Numbered from the stretch's first letter, positions 16,489 to 25,700 are shown. The stretch is DNA of 64,000 bases from an uncultured Lachnospiraceae bacterium (GCA_910587715.1 CAJUMV010000002.1:62001-126000), one strand, 5' to 3'. Numbers and translations are program-made. The notes: a model not told the origin generated them from the sequence alone.

Positions 16489-17259
16489 CTACAAATTCTG
16501 TAATGTCATATCCTTGTAAACCACAAACTCTCCTACCTGACCGTAAACGGAATAGCCGTAATCCGTAAGCGGCTCCCGAATCTCCCGGTCCTCCTTTAGA
16601 ATCACATAAGCGCAGGGATATGCTCTTGCCAGCTCCGCGAAAACAGGCGTGTCAATCACCTCCGCCTCCTCCATCGCCTCATACATGGCATTATAATAAT
16701 CCCAGCGCGCAATCAGCATTTCCCGACCGTAAGGCAGCTCAATATCCGTGCTGTACTGTCTGACATAATAAATAAGATCCGCCGGGACAAGCACCGTAAT
16801 CCGCCCCTCCTCCGGCTCTATCATATCTACGATATCGAGCGCTTCCTGCGGCAGATGGTAAGCGTTCTCCGCCCGGGAAATATGCTCGCTGTCATACACA
16901 TAGTCGCCGCATGCCACAATGACAAGACAGGAAACCGCCAGACCGATACGCCTGTGCTTTCCCATCAGCCGAATCAGACCGTATGCGCTGACAATACTCA
17001 TCTGCAACAGCCACAACAGCCGGTAATATGTCTCGGAATCCTCCATCAGCCGCACAAACACCTTGCGAAACAAAGGACAGAAAAACAGGAACAGAATCAG
17101 CGTGGGCGCGTAAACAAACAGCACCCGCCTGCGCTTATCCTTCTCCGTCAGCCACAGATAAAGAAGCACAAAGACATATATCCCCGCCAGGAAATGATTC
17201 TCGTGATAACCCATAAAATTTTTAAAGATAACGACGCTCTCTAAAAAAATGCCCCACAT
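16489..17259 (-). CDS. Membrane protein with exported C-terminal domain
   Basis: 256 residues with about four or five hydrophobic segments in the first 125, then a soluble domain of about 130 residues (ALDIVDMIEPEEGRITVLVP, YSTDIELPYGREMLIARWDYY, CAYVILKEDREIREPLTDYGY). The soluble part resembles the C-terminal domains that follow the membrane region in large GT-C-type proteins, so with the gene just upstream (12 bp gap) this may be one half of a split GT-C-like protein. I recognise no exact family. Confidence 0.65.
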   Translation of the reverse strand: MWGIFLESVVIFKNFMGYHENHFLAGIYVFVLLYLWLTEKDKRRRVLFVYAPTLILFLFFCPLFRKVFVRLMEDSETYYRLLWLLQMSIVSAYGLIRLMGKHRRIGLAVSCLVIVACGDYVYDSEHISRAENAYHLPQEALDIVDMIEPEEGRITVLVPADLIYYVRQYSTDIELPYGREMLIARWDYYNAMYEAMEEAEVIDTPVFAELARAYPCAYVILKEDREIREPLTDYGYSVYGQVGEFVVYKDMTLQNL

Positions 17260-17271
17260 ATGCCGCCCCCG

Positions 17272-18561
17272 TTATTTTAAAAGGTAACTATACGCCATAA
17301 AAACATAAATCGCCATATACACCACATTCGGTATACATGCCGCCCCCACCTTGAAAAGAGTCTTCCAGTCACGCTCCGCCACCGCCAGACAGAAGGTAGC
17401 CACCGCGATCAGAATGCAGACGAGGAACACCGCAATGGAACTGCACACGCCCGCCGTCATATTGATGCAGACAAGCAAAATCCAGAGTCCCGCATCTGCC
17501 CGCCCTTTTCTGACACCTTTGTCATATATCTGCAAAAACACCCAGAACAATGCCGGAATCACCAGCGCACCCGCCAATGCCTTGCCCTGCCAGGTACGCG
17601 TCAGGAAAAACGTCTCGCTCGTGTAGATGGACACGTTCCCGAAAATCTGGAACACCGCCATAAGTATCATAAATATAGGCAGATTCTCCCGGCAAAACAC
17701 GTATCCGCCTGCCCCCCACGCTTCGCCCATCCTGTTCCATTTTCCCGCTGACCGCTCCGCGCCGCCAGTTTCTGTCTGCTTCCGGCTACTTTGCTGCGCC
17801 CCCGCAAAAAGCGCACGCCCGATTTCATAATATAAGAGATAGGTCAGCGGAATAAGCACAAGGGGCATCACCACATGGGACACAATCGTGGCGTGTACCC
17901 CCGCACGCACCGAGACAAAAGCCACCCACATAGGAAATACCGCCATCGCGTGACGTACATCAAGCCCCGTAGAACCGCCCGTCAGCGGCAGAATGCGGTA
18001 CATCACGCCCGCCTCCTGCGCAATCAGCGACTCCACCACATAGTAGGCATCATCGCCGTCGAAGGAAGCAAAAGCCACCGCCTTGTAGAGCTGGAAACCG
18101 AGGAGGACAAAAAACAGGAGCCATTCGATGCCTGTACCCGTAAGGAACCGCTTTGCCATGACTGCCGCGCGTACCTCTGGGCAGTCTGCATTTATGACAC
18201 TCGCGTCATTTTTAACTTTCAGATTACTTGTCCTGCCATGAAAATCGAGCATCCCTGCGCTTCCCCAGACAAGTCCCGGCTTTCCCGCCTTCCCGTTCTG
18301 ATAAAGAAGCCACACGCCCGCCGCCGCGCTAAGAAGCGTCAACACCGTAAACACTGCGGAAGCCACTTTAAAATTATCATACTCCACCCAGAGAACCGCC
18401 GGCACCGCCGCAAGTTCAAAGAGCGCCCACATGCCGAAATACCCCGAAAGCAAGACAAAGCCCGGGCTTCTTTTTTCCGCCGATATGAAGTTTGCGGGAA
18501 TCAGCCCGATACAGAACGGGATGACCAAAAGCCAGAAAATCAAACCGATTACAGCCAGCAT
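17272..18561 (-). CDS. Polytopic membrane protein (DUF6077-like), probable GT-C type
   Basis: 429 residues with about ten membrane helices. The exported loop FASFDGDDAYYVVESLIAQE carries the acidic D-G-D-D pattern expected in the first loop of GT-C glycosyltransferases, and LTGGSTGLDVRHAMAVFPMW follows. The beginning (MLAVIGLIFWLLVIPFCIGLIPA) and overall shape recall the family I know as DUF6077; that name is from memory and not checked. The protein stops right after a membrane segment, and the next gene supplies further helices and a soluble domain, so the two probably act as one unit in glycan assembly. Confidence 0.65.
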   Translation of the reverse strand: MLAVIGLIFWLLVIPFCIGLIPANFISAEKRSPGFVLLSGYFGMWALFELAAVPAVLWVEYDNFKVASAVFTVLTLLSAAAGVWLLYQNGKAGKPGLVWGSAGMLDFHGRTSNLKVKNDASVINADCPEVRAAVMAKRFLTGTGIEWLLFFVLLGFQLYKAVAFASFDGDDAYYVVESLIAQEAGVMYRILPLTGGSTGLDVRHAMAVFPMWVAFVSVRAGVHATIVSHVVMPLVLIPLTYLLYYEIGRALFAGAQQSSRKQTETGGAERSAGKWNRMGEAWGAGGYVFCRENLPIFMILMAVFQIFGNVSIYTSETFFLTRTWQGKALAGALVIPALFWVFLQIYDKGVRKGRADAGLWILLVCINMTAGVCSSIAVFLVCILIAVATFCLAVAERDWKTLFKVGAACIPNVVYMAIYVFMAYSYLLK

Positions 18562-18605
18562 AAATACGCCTCTTTCTTTTCCGTTTGCAAGACAATATCA
18601 GTAAT

Positions 18606-18614
18606 ACTATAGCA
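18606..18614 (-). promoter_or_regulatory. Extended -10 element upstream of the 17272-18561 gene
   Basis: Minus-strand TGCTATAGT (TGn plus TATAGT) lies about 45 bp before the ATG at 18561; no good -35 box was found. Confidence 0.35.
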
Positions 18615-18676
18615 TATACCATCTTATTTTTCCACATTCCCGTGTACATCCCCGCCCAAACATGGTAAACTAATTA

Positions 18677-18740
18677 CAATTCACACCCACTCCGGATTTT
18701 AACCCATTTACATCTGTTTGGTGTGAATTGCAATGTAAAT
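18677..18740 (+). promoter_or_regulatory. Two interleaved inverted repeats upstream of the flavoprotein gene
   Basis: Arm A CAATTCACACC (18677-18687) pairs perfectly with A' GGTGTGAATTG (18720-18730). Arm B ATTTACAT (18706-18713) pairs perfectly with B' ATGTAAAT (18733-18740). The order A-B-A'-B' allows either stem alone or a pseudoknot, or marks two overlapping operator dyads. The region ends 46 bp before the start codon at 18787. Confidence 0.55.
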
Positions 18741-18786
18741 CAGATATATAGTCAGTCATCAGACTGCCCCGACGTGGAGGTATCGC

Positions 18787-20382
18787 ATGAAAAAAGTATA
18801 TGTAATCGGCGCGGGTCCCGCAGGTCTCACCGCCGCTTATGAACTGCTCAGACAGGATAAAAACAAAGAATACGAGGTCACAGTGTTAGAAGAGTCCGAC
18901 GCGATGGGCGGTATTTCCAAGACCGTCAATTATAAGGGTAACCGCATGGACATGGGCGGACACCGCTTTTTCTCAAAAGTACCGGAGGTAAACGCATGGT
19001 GGGAGCATATGCTGCCGACGCAGGGCGCCCCCACTTACGATGATATCGTGCTGCATCGGGAAACGACGCTTGTTCCCGGCGGTCCGGACCCCGAGAAAGA
19101 AGATCTCGTGATGCTCCGCAGACACCGCGTGTCACGCATCTATTTTAACCAGAAATTTTTCGACTATCCGATTTCCCTAAAGCCGGAAACTTTTATCAAC
19201 ATGGGGTTTCTTGCCACCATGCAGGCTGGCTTTAGCTACCTTGCTTCTATGATTCACAAACGGCAGGAAAACTCTTTGGAGGATTTTTATGTAAACCGTT
19301 TTGGAAAAAAACTCTACTCTATGTTCTTTGAAAACTATACAGAAAACTTATGGGGCAGACACCCTTCCGAAATTGCTCCCGACTGGGGGGCGCAGCGCGC
19401 TAAGGGGCTGTCCATTGCCGCCATTTTAAAGGACGTTTTCTCCAAAATGCTGCCGGGCAAGAAAAATCGGGAAGTGGAAACCTCGCTGATTGAAGAATTT
19501 AGTTATCCCAAGCTCGGTCCCGGTCAGCTCTGGGAAGTGACCGCCGACCGGATTAAGGAGCTTGGCGGGGAAATTCTCTGCCACAGCAGGGCTGTCCGTC
19601 TCCACAAAGACGCACACAACCGCATCACCTCCATCACCTACGAGACACCGGAGGGCGAGGTGACGGCGGAGGGCGATATCTTCATCTCCTCCATGCCTGT
19701 GAAAGATTTGGTGGCAGGTATGAACGACGTGCCGAAAACAGAGGCTGCGATTGCCGCAGGGCTTCCCTACCGCGACTATATGACCGTGGGACTCCTGCTG
19801 CCGAAGCTGAACCTAAAAAATAAAACGAATCTGAAAACCATCAACAATATCGTGCCGGACTGCTGGATTTATGTGCATGACAGAACGGTCCGCCTAGGAA
19901 GATTCCAGATTTACAACAACTGGTCTCCCTATATGGTGCGCGACTTAGAGCACACGGTATGGATTGGTCTGGAATATTTTGTAACTGAGGGGGACAAGTA
20001 CTGGACCATGTCCGACGAGGATTTCACCCGTTTTGCGGTGGACGAAATCGTCAGCATGGGGCTCATCGACAAACCCTCCGACGTGATGGATTCCCATGTG
20101 GAGCGGGTGAAAAAAGCTTACCCCGCCTACTTTGACACTTACAAAGATATGGACAAGCTGACCGCATACCTGAAGTCCATCGACAACCTTTACTGCGTGG
20201 GCAGAAACGGGCAGCACCGCTACAACAACATCGACCACTCCATGATGACCTCCTTCGAGACCGTGAAAAACATTCTGGGCGACATCAGCTCCAAGGATAA
20301 CATCTGGAACGTCAACACCGAGAAAACCTATCACGAGGAAGTACAGAAGGAAGCGCCCTCCGATCAGCTCGAGGTAGACTAG
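18787..20382 (+). CDS. NAD(P)/FAD-dependent oxidoreductase (amine-oxidase / UDP-galactopyranose-mutase-like)
   Basis: 531 residues with an N-terminal FAD-binding Rossmann motif VIGAGPAGLTAAYELL (residues 5-20), the conserved MGGISKTV and MDMGGHRFFSK segments, and a C-terminal NGQHRYNNIDHSMMTS motif that closes on the flavin. This family is common in bacterial polysaccharide clusters and resembles UDP-galactopyranose mutase and protoporphyrinogen-oxidase folds. Its real substrate is not known to me; a nucleotide or lipid-linked sugar is plausible from context. ATG at 18787 follows GTGGAGG. It is divergent from the membrane genes to its left and convergent with the ABC genes to its right. Confidence 0.85.
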   Translation: MKKVYVIGAGPAGLTAAYELLRQDKNKEYEVTVLEESDAMGGISKTVNYKGNRMDMGGHRFFSKVPEVNAWWEHMLPTQGAPTYDDIVLHRETTLVPGGPDPEKEDLVMLRRHRVSRIYFNQKFFDYPISLKPETFINMGFLATMQAGFSYLASMIHKRQENSLEDFYVNRFGKKLYSMFFENYTENLWGRHPSEIAPDWGAQRAKGLSIAAILKDVFSKMLPGKKNREVETSLIEEFSYPKLGPGQLWEVTADRIKELGGEILCHSRAVRLHKDAHNRITSITYETPEGEVTAEGDIFISSMPVKDLVAGMNDVPKTEAAIAAGLPYRDYMTVGLLLPKLNLKNKTNLKTINNIVPDCWIYVHDRTVRLGRFQIYNNWSPYMVRDLEHTVWIGLEYFVTEGDKYWTMSDEDFTRFAVDEIVSMGLIDKPSDVMDSHVERVKKAYPAYFDTYKDMDKLTAYLKSIDNLYCVGRNGQHRYNNIDHSMMTSFETVKNILGDISSKDNIWNVNTEKTYHEEVQKEAPSDQLEVD

Positions 20383-20417
20383 ACAGCCGCGCGGATGCAA
20401 ATTGGTGGCGCACGGAG

Positions 20418-21548
20418 TCAGGCGGCACGGCTCCTCACCTGCTGCAGCACGATGCTTGCCAGCATCAAAATCACCGTATAAATTGCCATCTCATATATAT
20501 AACGCATGTTATGAATAGATTGCAGATAGTACCAGGGCGGGAGCAGCAGCTTTCCCGCCTTAAAATATGGCAGATTCAGGAAAACCGGACAGAGCGCCAG
20601 CATTGCCGCCAGAAGCGGCAGAAAAATCATCCCCAGTCTCCGGGGTGTGCGGCACAGCATTCGCAGCAGATTGGTGAATGCCAGCACGCAGAGCGCAAAC
20701 ACCGCACAGCTTATCACCTCTCTCTTCCCATCCGTAAACACCCCCGCCAGTTTACAGGACAAAAGCAGCACAAGAGCCGCGTCCAAAAGAAACACCGCGC
20801 CCACAGCATAGGCAGCCGAAAGCCGTTTTTTCACCGGCACCTTCCCGTAGACGCCGCGCTCCTCGTCCTGCATAAAATAGAGCGAAGCCGCCAATCCCAC
20901 AAAAGTAAACCAAATCGCAAGAATCCCCCGCAGAGGCGCCTGCACATAAGTGAAATCTTCCGATTCCCCGGGCGTTTCATCGGCATACATCATCTGAAAC
21001 AAACTTCCTTCCACTGCCACGCTGTCATAGACACGACGCAGTTCTTCGTCCGTTATTTCTGCAAGTCCCAGCTCATCCCGCACAAAGCTTGTATATACCG
21101 CATAGGAAAAAGAGGGGTAAATGGCAGCTGACAAAATTTCCCGCCCAAGAATAAGGGACACGCTGTCCTTCCGTTCCACCACCGTCACTACCGGTCGCAC
21201 CCTGCGCCTCCCTGCAAGCTCCTCAATCCGTTCCGAAAAATCCTCCGCAAAAATCCATGCCGCGTCCGCTTCCCCCGTCTCCGTCATACGCCGCGCATGT
21301 TCCCCGTCTTCGCAGAGCAGATAGCGCAGAACGCCTTTTTCTTTTAAAAGCCGCCCGGAAGTCTCCTGCGCCGCCGCATCCCCCTCCGGCAGATACAGCG
21401 CGATCGTCGCAATCCCGGCGGACTCTTCTGAAAGCCGCCCGACACCTGCCGCAAGCAGCGGCGCCAGACAGAGCATCAAAAGAAAGCTGCCTTTTCTTAA
21501 CAGCCTCTTCTGCAGCAGTATAAACCTTACGAGCAGTTGTCCGGGCAT
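20418..21548 (-). CDS. ABC-2 type transporter permease
   Basis: About 376 residues. The layout is typical of ABC-2 permeases of the YhgE/NatB-like type: one helix near the N-terminus (LLMLCLAPLLAAGV), a large exported domain (about 40-180), then five or so helices in the C-terminal half. Start set at ATG 21548 behind AAAGGAGG; the frame is open a further 480 bp upstream, but that part overlaps the preceding permease gene and is Gly/Arg-rich read-through. It works with the permease and ATPase genes upstream to form an exporter with two non-identical membrane subunits. Confidence 0.85.
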   Translation of the reverse strand: MPGQLLVRFILLQKRLLRKGSFLLMLCLAPLLAAGVGRLSEESAGIATIALYLPEGDAAAQETSGRLLKEKGVLRYLLCEDGEHARRMTETGEADAAWIFAEDFSERIEELAGRRRVRPVVTVVERKDSVSLILGREILSAAIYPSFSYAVYTSFVRDELGLAEITDEELRRVYDSVAVEGSLFQMMYADETPGESEDFTYVQAPLRGILAIWFTFVGLAASLYFMQDEERGVYGKVPVKKRLSAAYAVGAVFLLDAALVLLLSCKLAGVFTDGKREVISCAVFALCVLAFTNLLRMLCRTPRRLGMIFLPLLAAMLALCPVFLNLPYFKAGKLLLPPWYYLQSIHNMRYIYEMAIYTVILMLASIVLQQVRSRAA

Positions 21549-21607
21549 GTTCTGTCCTCCTTTGGTTTTCCGCCTTTTCTCCGTACCGCCATTCTTTTTC
21601 CTTACCG

Positions 21608-22849
21608 TCATCTCTTCCCTATCCGCCATCTTCTGACCGCCACAGTCAATGTAAGAAATACCGCCAGCCAGCCAAAGACCGCCGCCCACGAAGCCGCCGG
21701 AATCTTCCCCAAAACACCCGCCTGCACCAAGCGCGCCGCCGCGCCGGAAGGCAGTGCCTCCCCAAACGCCCGCATCGTTTCCGGAAAAAAGGCGGAAGGA
21801 TAAAAGTACCCCGAAAGATACCCCATGCCAATCCCGCAGATAAGCTGCAAAAGAATCCCGTTCACAATGCCTTCCGCCGCCTCGAAGAGAAAAAACTGCA
21901 TGGCGGCAAACATGACCGCCACCGGAATCAGGCACGGCAGGAAAGCCAAAAAAGGCGCGGCTCCCATCCCCGACCATTCGGGAATGCCAGGCAGCTCCCG
22001 TCCCAGCCCGAAACAAAGAACCGGACATAAAACGAAAAGTCCCGCAAGTACAAGCAGCAGATAAGCCAGGTATTCCCCCAGAACCTGCCAGAACGCCCCC
22101 ACGCCCCGTGCTTTCAAAAAACAGGGAAATGCATTGTTCCCATGCACGAAAAGAGCGCTGTTTAAAAGCCCGGCGAGCAGCAGGAACAGTAAAATCATGT
22201 TACAAAAATAATACAGCTCCAAAGACAGTCCGTCCCCATAACCCAAAACCTCGACCTCCCCAAATTCACCCCTGTCAAGCACCATCTGGATCAGGGACAG
22301 ATTGAGCTTATCTGTTTCCCGACCGATTTCCTCCCCCCTGCCCGCATCCGCCAGCACCCGCTGCATGGCGTAAATCGCGCTCTGGGAACAGGTCACCAGC
22401 GTGGACGCCAAATCCGTGATTTCCCCCATCACCATCGTTCCCAGTCCCTGCTGCCCCTGCGCAGCCGTATAAGTGACATATTTGTCATTTTCCCCGTATA
22501 CAATCGATTCCAGCAATCCCTCGGGCACCCGCATAACGGCGTAAAGCTCCCCGCGCCGAAAAGCCGACTCCGCCTCCTGCTCTGACATAGGGACAAGCTC
22601 AATCATAAAACGGGAATCATCCATCTCCTGCACAGCGACAATGCCAAACCCCAGATAAGAGTCCGACAAATCGCCCACCATACCGATTCGGTATCTTTTC
22701 CCTGCCGCCGCATCCGCTCCCTGCGCAATCAGCAGGAACGCCAACACACCCGCGCAGACACAGACCACAGCCTCCACGAATATCTGTCCCGGAAGCAGCC
22801 TTGCCGCGCGTTTCAGTTGTGCCAGAAAATAAGCCGTCGTCTGTCTCAT
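21608..22849 (-). CDS. ABC-2 type transporter permease
   Basis: 413 residues with one N-terminal helix (about 19-42), an exported domain of about 180 residues (YRIGMVGDLSDSYLGFGIV, FMIELVPMSEQEAESAFRRG), then six helices. It is homologous in layout to the next permease. ATG 22849 follows GGGGAGG. The ATPase gene ends 56 bp upstream and the partner permease starts 59 bp downstream, so one transcript is likely. The substrate is unknown; its place among wall-glycan genes hints at a lipid or glycan cargo. Confidence 0.87.
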   Translation of the reverse strand: MRQTTAYFLAQLKRAARLLPGQIFVEAVVCVCAGVLAFLLIAQGADAAAGKRYRIGMVGDLSDSYLGFGIVAVQEMDDSRFMIELVPMSEQEAESAFRRGELYAVMRVPEGLLESIVYGENDKYVTYTAAQGQQGLGTMVMGEITDLASTLVTCSQSAIYAMQRVLADAGRGEEIGRETDKLNLSLIQMVLDRGEFGEVEVLGYGDGLSLELYYFCNMILLFLLLAGLLNSALFVHGNNAFPCFLKARGVGAFWQVLGEYLAYLLLVLAGLFVLCPVLCFGLGRELPGIPEWSGMGAAPFLAFLPCLIPVAVMFAAMQFFLFEAAEGIVNGILLQLICGIGMGYLSGYFYPSAFFPETMRAFGEALPSGAAARLVQAGVLGKIPAASWAAVFGWLAVFLTLTVAVRRWRIGKR

Positions 22850-22905
22850 CTGTCCTCCCCGATTCCACCCGCAAAATCTCAAGTGCCCGTGGAAACCGCC
22901 GCATT

Positions 22906-23586
22906 TCAAATACCTTCGCGCAATTCCTTTGCCAGCCTGTGAAAATCCCCGTCATACGGGTAAGGGTGCAGCGTTCCCTCCCGCAAAATATAACAGGCGT
23001 TACATAATTCTAAATCCTGCGCGTCATGAGTAGCCATCAACACGATGCCGCCATCCTTTCTATAAATATCCAGATAGCTGCGGATATTCTCCTTACAGAC
23101 AGGGTCAAGCGCCGCCGAGGGCTCGTCAAGCACGAGAATCCCGGGATGGGAAACCACCGCGCAGCCGATGGAAAGACGCTTTTTCATGCCGCCGGACATC
23201 TTCCGCACAGGTGTTTTCAGAAAATCGCCGATGCCAAGCAGTTTCAGCGCCCCTTCCGCAAGCTCCCGCTCCAGCGTCTCCCTGTCGTACCACATGCGCA
23301 GATTGTCCCATGCGTTCAGCTCCTCCATTAACGGCTCTCCCTGCGGCACATAACCCAGCACCTGCGGAATCAGCCGCGGATGGCGCAGCAAATCGGTTCC
23401 CTGATAAAGAAAAGAGCCTCCGTCCCCCCTGCGCACGCCCGCCAAAATAGAAAGCAGCGTGGATTTCCCGCTGCCGTTGCTGCCGAGAATAGCTGTACAG
23501 CTCCCGGACTCCATGGAAAACGATATATCTGTAAGCACTCTCTTTCGGGAATATGCCTTTCTAATCCCCGTCACTTCTATTTGCAT
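22906..23586 (-). CDS. ABC transporter ATP-binding protein
   Basis: 226 residues with a complete nucleotide-binding domain: Walker A GSNGSGKST (about 36-44), Q-loop around GYVPQGEPL, signature MSGGMKKRLSIG, Walker B GILVLDEPSAALDP and H-loop ATHDAQD. It energises the two ABC-2 permeases that follow. ATG 23586 follows GGAGGCG and overlaps the end of the SGNH lipoprotein gene by 10 bp, so the lipoprotein is likely part of the same operon. Confidence 0.95.
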   Translation of the reverse strand: MQIEVTGIRKAYSRKRVLTDISFSMESGSCTAILGSNGSGKSTLLSILAGVRRGDGGSFLYQGTDLLRHPRLIPQVLGYVPQGEPLMEELNAWDNLRMWYDRETLERELAEGALKLLGIGDFLKTPVRKMSGGMKKRLSIGCAVVSHPGILVLDEPSAALDPVCKENIRSYLDIYRKDGGIVLMATHDAQDLELCNACYILREGTLHPYPYDGDFHRLAKELREGI

Positions 23587-24482
23587 AGCGCCTCCTTCAC
23601 CGCCTCCGCGATACACGCCATGCCCGGCGTTGTCGGATGCACCCCGTCGGTTGTCATCTCATGCAGATTTTCTACGGTAATGCCGCAATGATACAGTTCA
23701 ATCACCGGGAGTCCTCTGTTTCCCGCAATCTGCGCAATCACTTCCCCGTAGTCTCCGGAGGTAAGCTGTCTGCTGTTGACAAACTCCACATAAGGCGTAT
23801 CCGTTCCGTAATCCCCCATCGGAGGCAGCGTACAGCAATAAATCTCCGCCAGCGGATAATTCGCCTGCACCTTGTCAAGCATCAGGGTGTAAGCGTCGCT
23901 GAAGGTTTTGACCTCTCCCTCTTCCACCAGCCCGGTGCCGTCATTGGTGCCCAGCGGAACGGCTTGCAGCATATCGTTGGCGCCCATAAATATGACAACC
24001 CTGTCAGGACATGCTCCCTCCGGACCGGAAAGGTCGTTCGTGCGCAGCTCATTGCAGCCGCATTGGGGATTGTCCGTTTCTGTGGAATCTCCCGCCACGG
24101 TTGCTCCAGCGCTGGAACCGTTCGCATAGAGGGTCAGCTCCAAATCATCTGCCACCCGCTGCCACCATGTATCTTCCACATGCGCTACTTCACCGTATTC
24201 CGGAAAATATACAGAATATCCTACGGGATTATATCCCTGAAAAGTGGAAATGCTATCGCCCAGAATAGAGAACGAGGTACCTGCAAGCCCCGCCGCATCC
24301 GTCAGCGCATCCACACCTGCCATACTGTCACTTTCCTGCCCTTCCGCACTCTCCACGCCGCTGCCCTGTGCATCAGCCTCTGTCATGCCACTGTTTTCCC
24401 GCGTGTCCGCACCGCGACCGCAGCCCCATATGGCTACCGCAATCGCCATCGCGCAGACCACCGCACAAATCTTTCTCCTCAT
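23577..24482 (-). CDS. SGNH/GDSL-hydrolase lipoprotein
   Basis: 301 residues. An N-terminal signal peptide ends in the lipobox AIWGC (Cys about residue 21), followed by a Ser/Glu/Gly-rich spacer. The hydrolase domain has the GDS block SFSILGDSISTFQGY, an Asn-containing IFMGANDML block and the terminal TTDGVHPTTPGM bearing Asp/His. It should de-esterify or transfer acyl groups on an extracellular polymer. Start at ATG 24482 gives the best signal; ATG 24524 would add 14 charged residues. It overlaps the ABC ATPase gene. Confidence 0.87.
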   Translation of the reverse strand: MRRKICAVVCAMAIAVAIWGCGRGADTRENSGMTEADAQGSGVESAEGQESDSMAGVDALTDAAGLAGTSFSILGDSISTFQGYNPVGYSVYFPEYGEVAHVEDTWWQRVADDLELTLYANGSSAGATVAGDSTETDNPQCGCNELRTNDLSGPEGACPDRVVIFMGANDMLQAVPLGTNDGTGLVEEGEVKTFSDAYTLMLDKVQANYPLAEIYCCTLPPMGDYGTDTPYVEFVNSRQLTSGDYGEVIAQIAGNRGLPVIELYHCGITVENLHEMTTDGVHPTTPGMACIAEAVKEALCK

Positions 24483-24524
24483 TCGTCCGCCGCCCTCATT
24501 TTTCTTTTTGTCACTATCCTCCAT

Positions 24525-24651
24525 GTCACAGCTTCACTGTGACTCAAATGCGTACGGAGAATGCCGCTTTTCAGGCATTCTCCTATGCGAAACTTAGTAC
24601 TTCTTGGCGTCTCGTCCTATGGCGAGACGTCTTTAGAAGTACTTTTCGCAT
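24525..24651 (-). promoter_or_regulatory. Multi-hairpin intergenic element between the radical SAM and SGNH lipoprotein genes
   Basis: Nearly the whole gap is palindromic. A 67-nt hairpin (24585-24651) has three stacked stems: ATGCGAAA/TTTCGCAT, AGTACTTCT/AGAAGTACT and CGTCTCG/CGAGACG. A perfect 10-bp hairpin (24556-24583, GGAGAATGCC/GGCATTCTCC) follows, then a 7-bp hairpin (24525-24543, GTCACAG/CTGTGAC). It could be a structured leader, a tandem terminator or a small mobile palindromic repeat. Confidence 0.7.
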
Positions 24652-24654
24652 TCC

Positions 24655-25635
24655 TCACTTCTTCTTAAACATGGACTGTCTCGCCCCGTGCATTTCCCTG
24701 TGCTTCAGCACATCGTCCACCGCGTCCATGCGCAGCCCTGCGTCGATAAAGTCACAATACTTGCAGAAAGGATAGTTATGCCTGCCTGTGGCGATCGCCT
24801 CCCGCAGTTTTCTGTACTTCTCGCTGTTCCAGCCATCCCGGAGGGATGTGGTGTTTAAATCCGCCATCTCCGTGACCTCAAAATTGTCACAGCAGCAGAT
24901 GCCCAGCTTGCCAAAAGGCGTAATCCACAAATCCGTAAAGGGCATCAGACAGGTCTCCTTGATAATCTTCCCTTTGGACTGCTTGTTCGGAGCGCTGCCC
25001 GCCCGATTGGTCAGTACTTCTTTCAGGTATCGAATCTGCACGAGAATATCCACATCCCGAAACTCGTCCGGATGCGCCTTCACATAATCATGAATCACCT
25101 GCACATTGTCGTGCATCTTCATTTCCATGCCGTAATTGTTGATGATAAGCTGATCGACATAAGGGACGATCTGCTTCACCCTGTCCACATTGAGAAGTAA
25201 CCCGTTTGTAGACATGAAGATAAAGGCATCCGGCAGCTTTTCCCTCGCGTACTTATGAAATTCCACAATGCGCGTGTCGAGCCACGGCTCGTTATTCCCG
25301 TAAAGGGTCAGATGCCCCTTATAATTCCAGTCATGGAGCTGGTCGATCACGGAATAGTAAAGCGCGTCGTCCATTTTCTTGTAAGGACGCTTCTCCGCGT
25401 GGATATTTGCGGTGCAGAACTCGCAGGTGCTGTTGCAGCGGTTCACCGTCTCCAGATTCACCACCAGCGGATGCGGCGCCTCCTTGTGGCTCATAAAATA
25501 ATCGATATAACCCTTCTGGGAGCGCCTGCGGCTGACAAACTGCAGCTTTAAATAGCTCTCACTTGCTACCCAGGGCAGATATTTTTTCGCGTTCCACCCG
25601 ATAACGCCCCCGAAATTGTGTACCCTTATTGACAT
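24655..25635 (-). CDS. Radical SAM protein with SPASM-like C-terminus
   Basis: 326 residues. The radical SAM 4Fe-4S motif CNSTCEFC is at C67/C71/C74, in an NLETVNRCNSTCEFCTAN context. A Cys-rich C-terminal part (ETCLMPF, LGICCCDNF, YPFCKYCDF) suggests a SPASM or twitch auxiliary cluster. The middle has YGNNEPWLD and FMSTNGLLL, typical of the TIM-barrel core. ATG 25635 follows AAAGGAG. It lies between a GT-C-like membrane gene and the SGNH/ABC genes, so a sugar- or peptide-modifying role in envelope assembly is plausible, but the substrate cannot be read from sequence. Confidence 0.87.
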   Translation of the reverse strand: MSIRVHNFGGVIGWNAKKYLPWVASESYLKLQFVSRRRSQKGYIDYFMSHKEAPHPLVVNLETVNRCNSTCEFCTANIHAEKRPYKKMDDALYYSVIDQLHDWNYKGHLTLYGNNEPWLDTRIVEFHKYAREKLPDAFIFMSTNGLLLNVDRVKQIVPYVDQLIINNYGMEMKMHDNVQVIHDYVKAHPDEFRDVDILVQIRYLKEVLTNRAGSAPNKQSKGKIIKETCLMPFTDLWITPFGKLGICCCDNFEVTEMADLNTTSLRDGWNSEKYRKLREAIATGRHNYPFCKYCDFIDAGLRMDAVDDVLKHREMHGARQSMFKKK

Positions 25636-25700
25636 AGTGAAATCTCCTTTTCGTTTATCCTGCCGTGCCGCCGTGCCGCTCGAAAAACCTTCGGCTTGCA

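Noticed and set aside
21549..22028. N-terminal extension of the second ABC permease
   Set aside because: It overlaps the first permease gene in another frame, is Gly/Arg-rich and lacks a start with a good ribosome site; the ATG at 21548 has AAAGGAGG.
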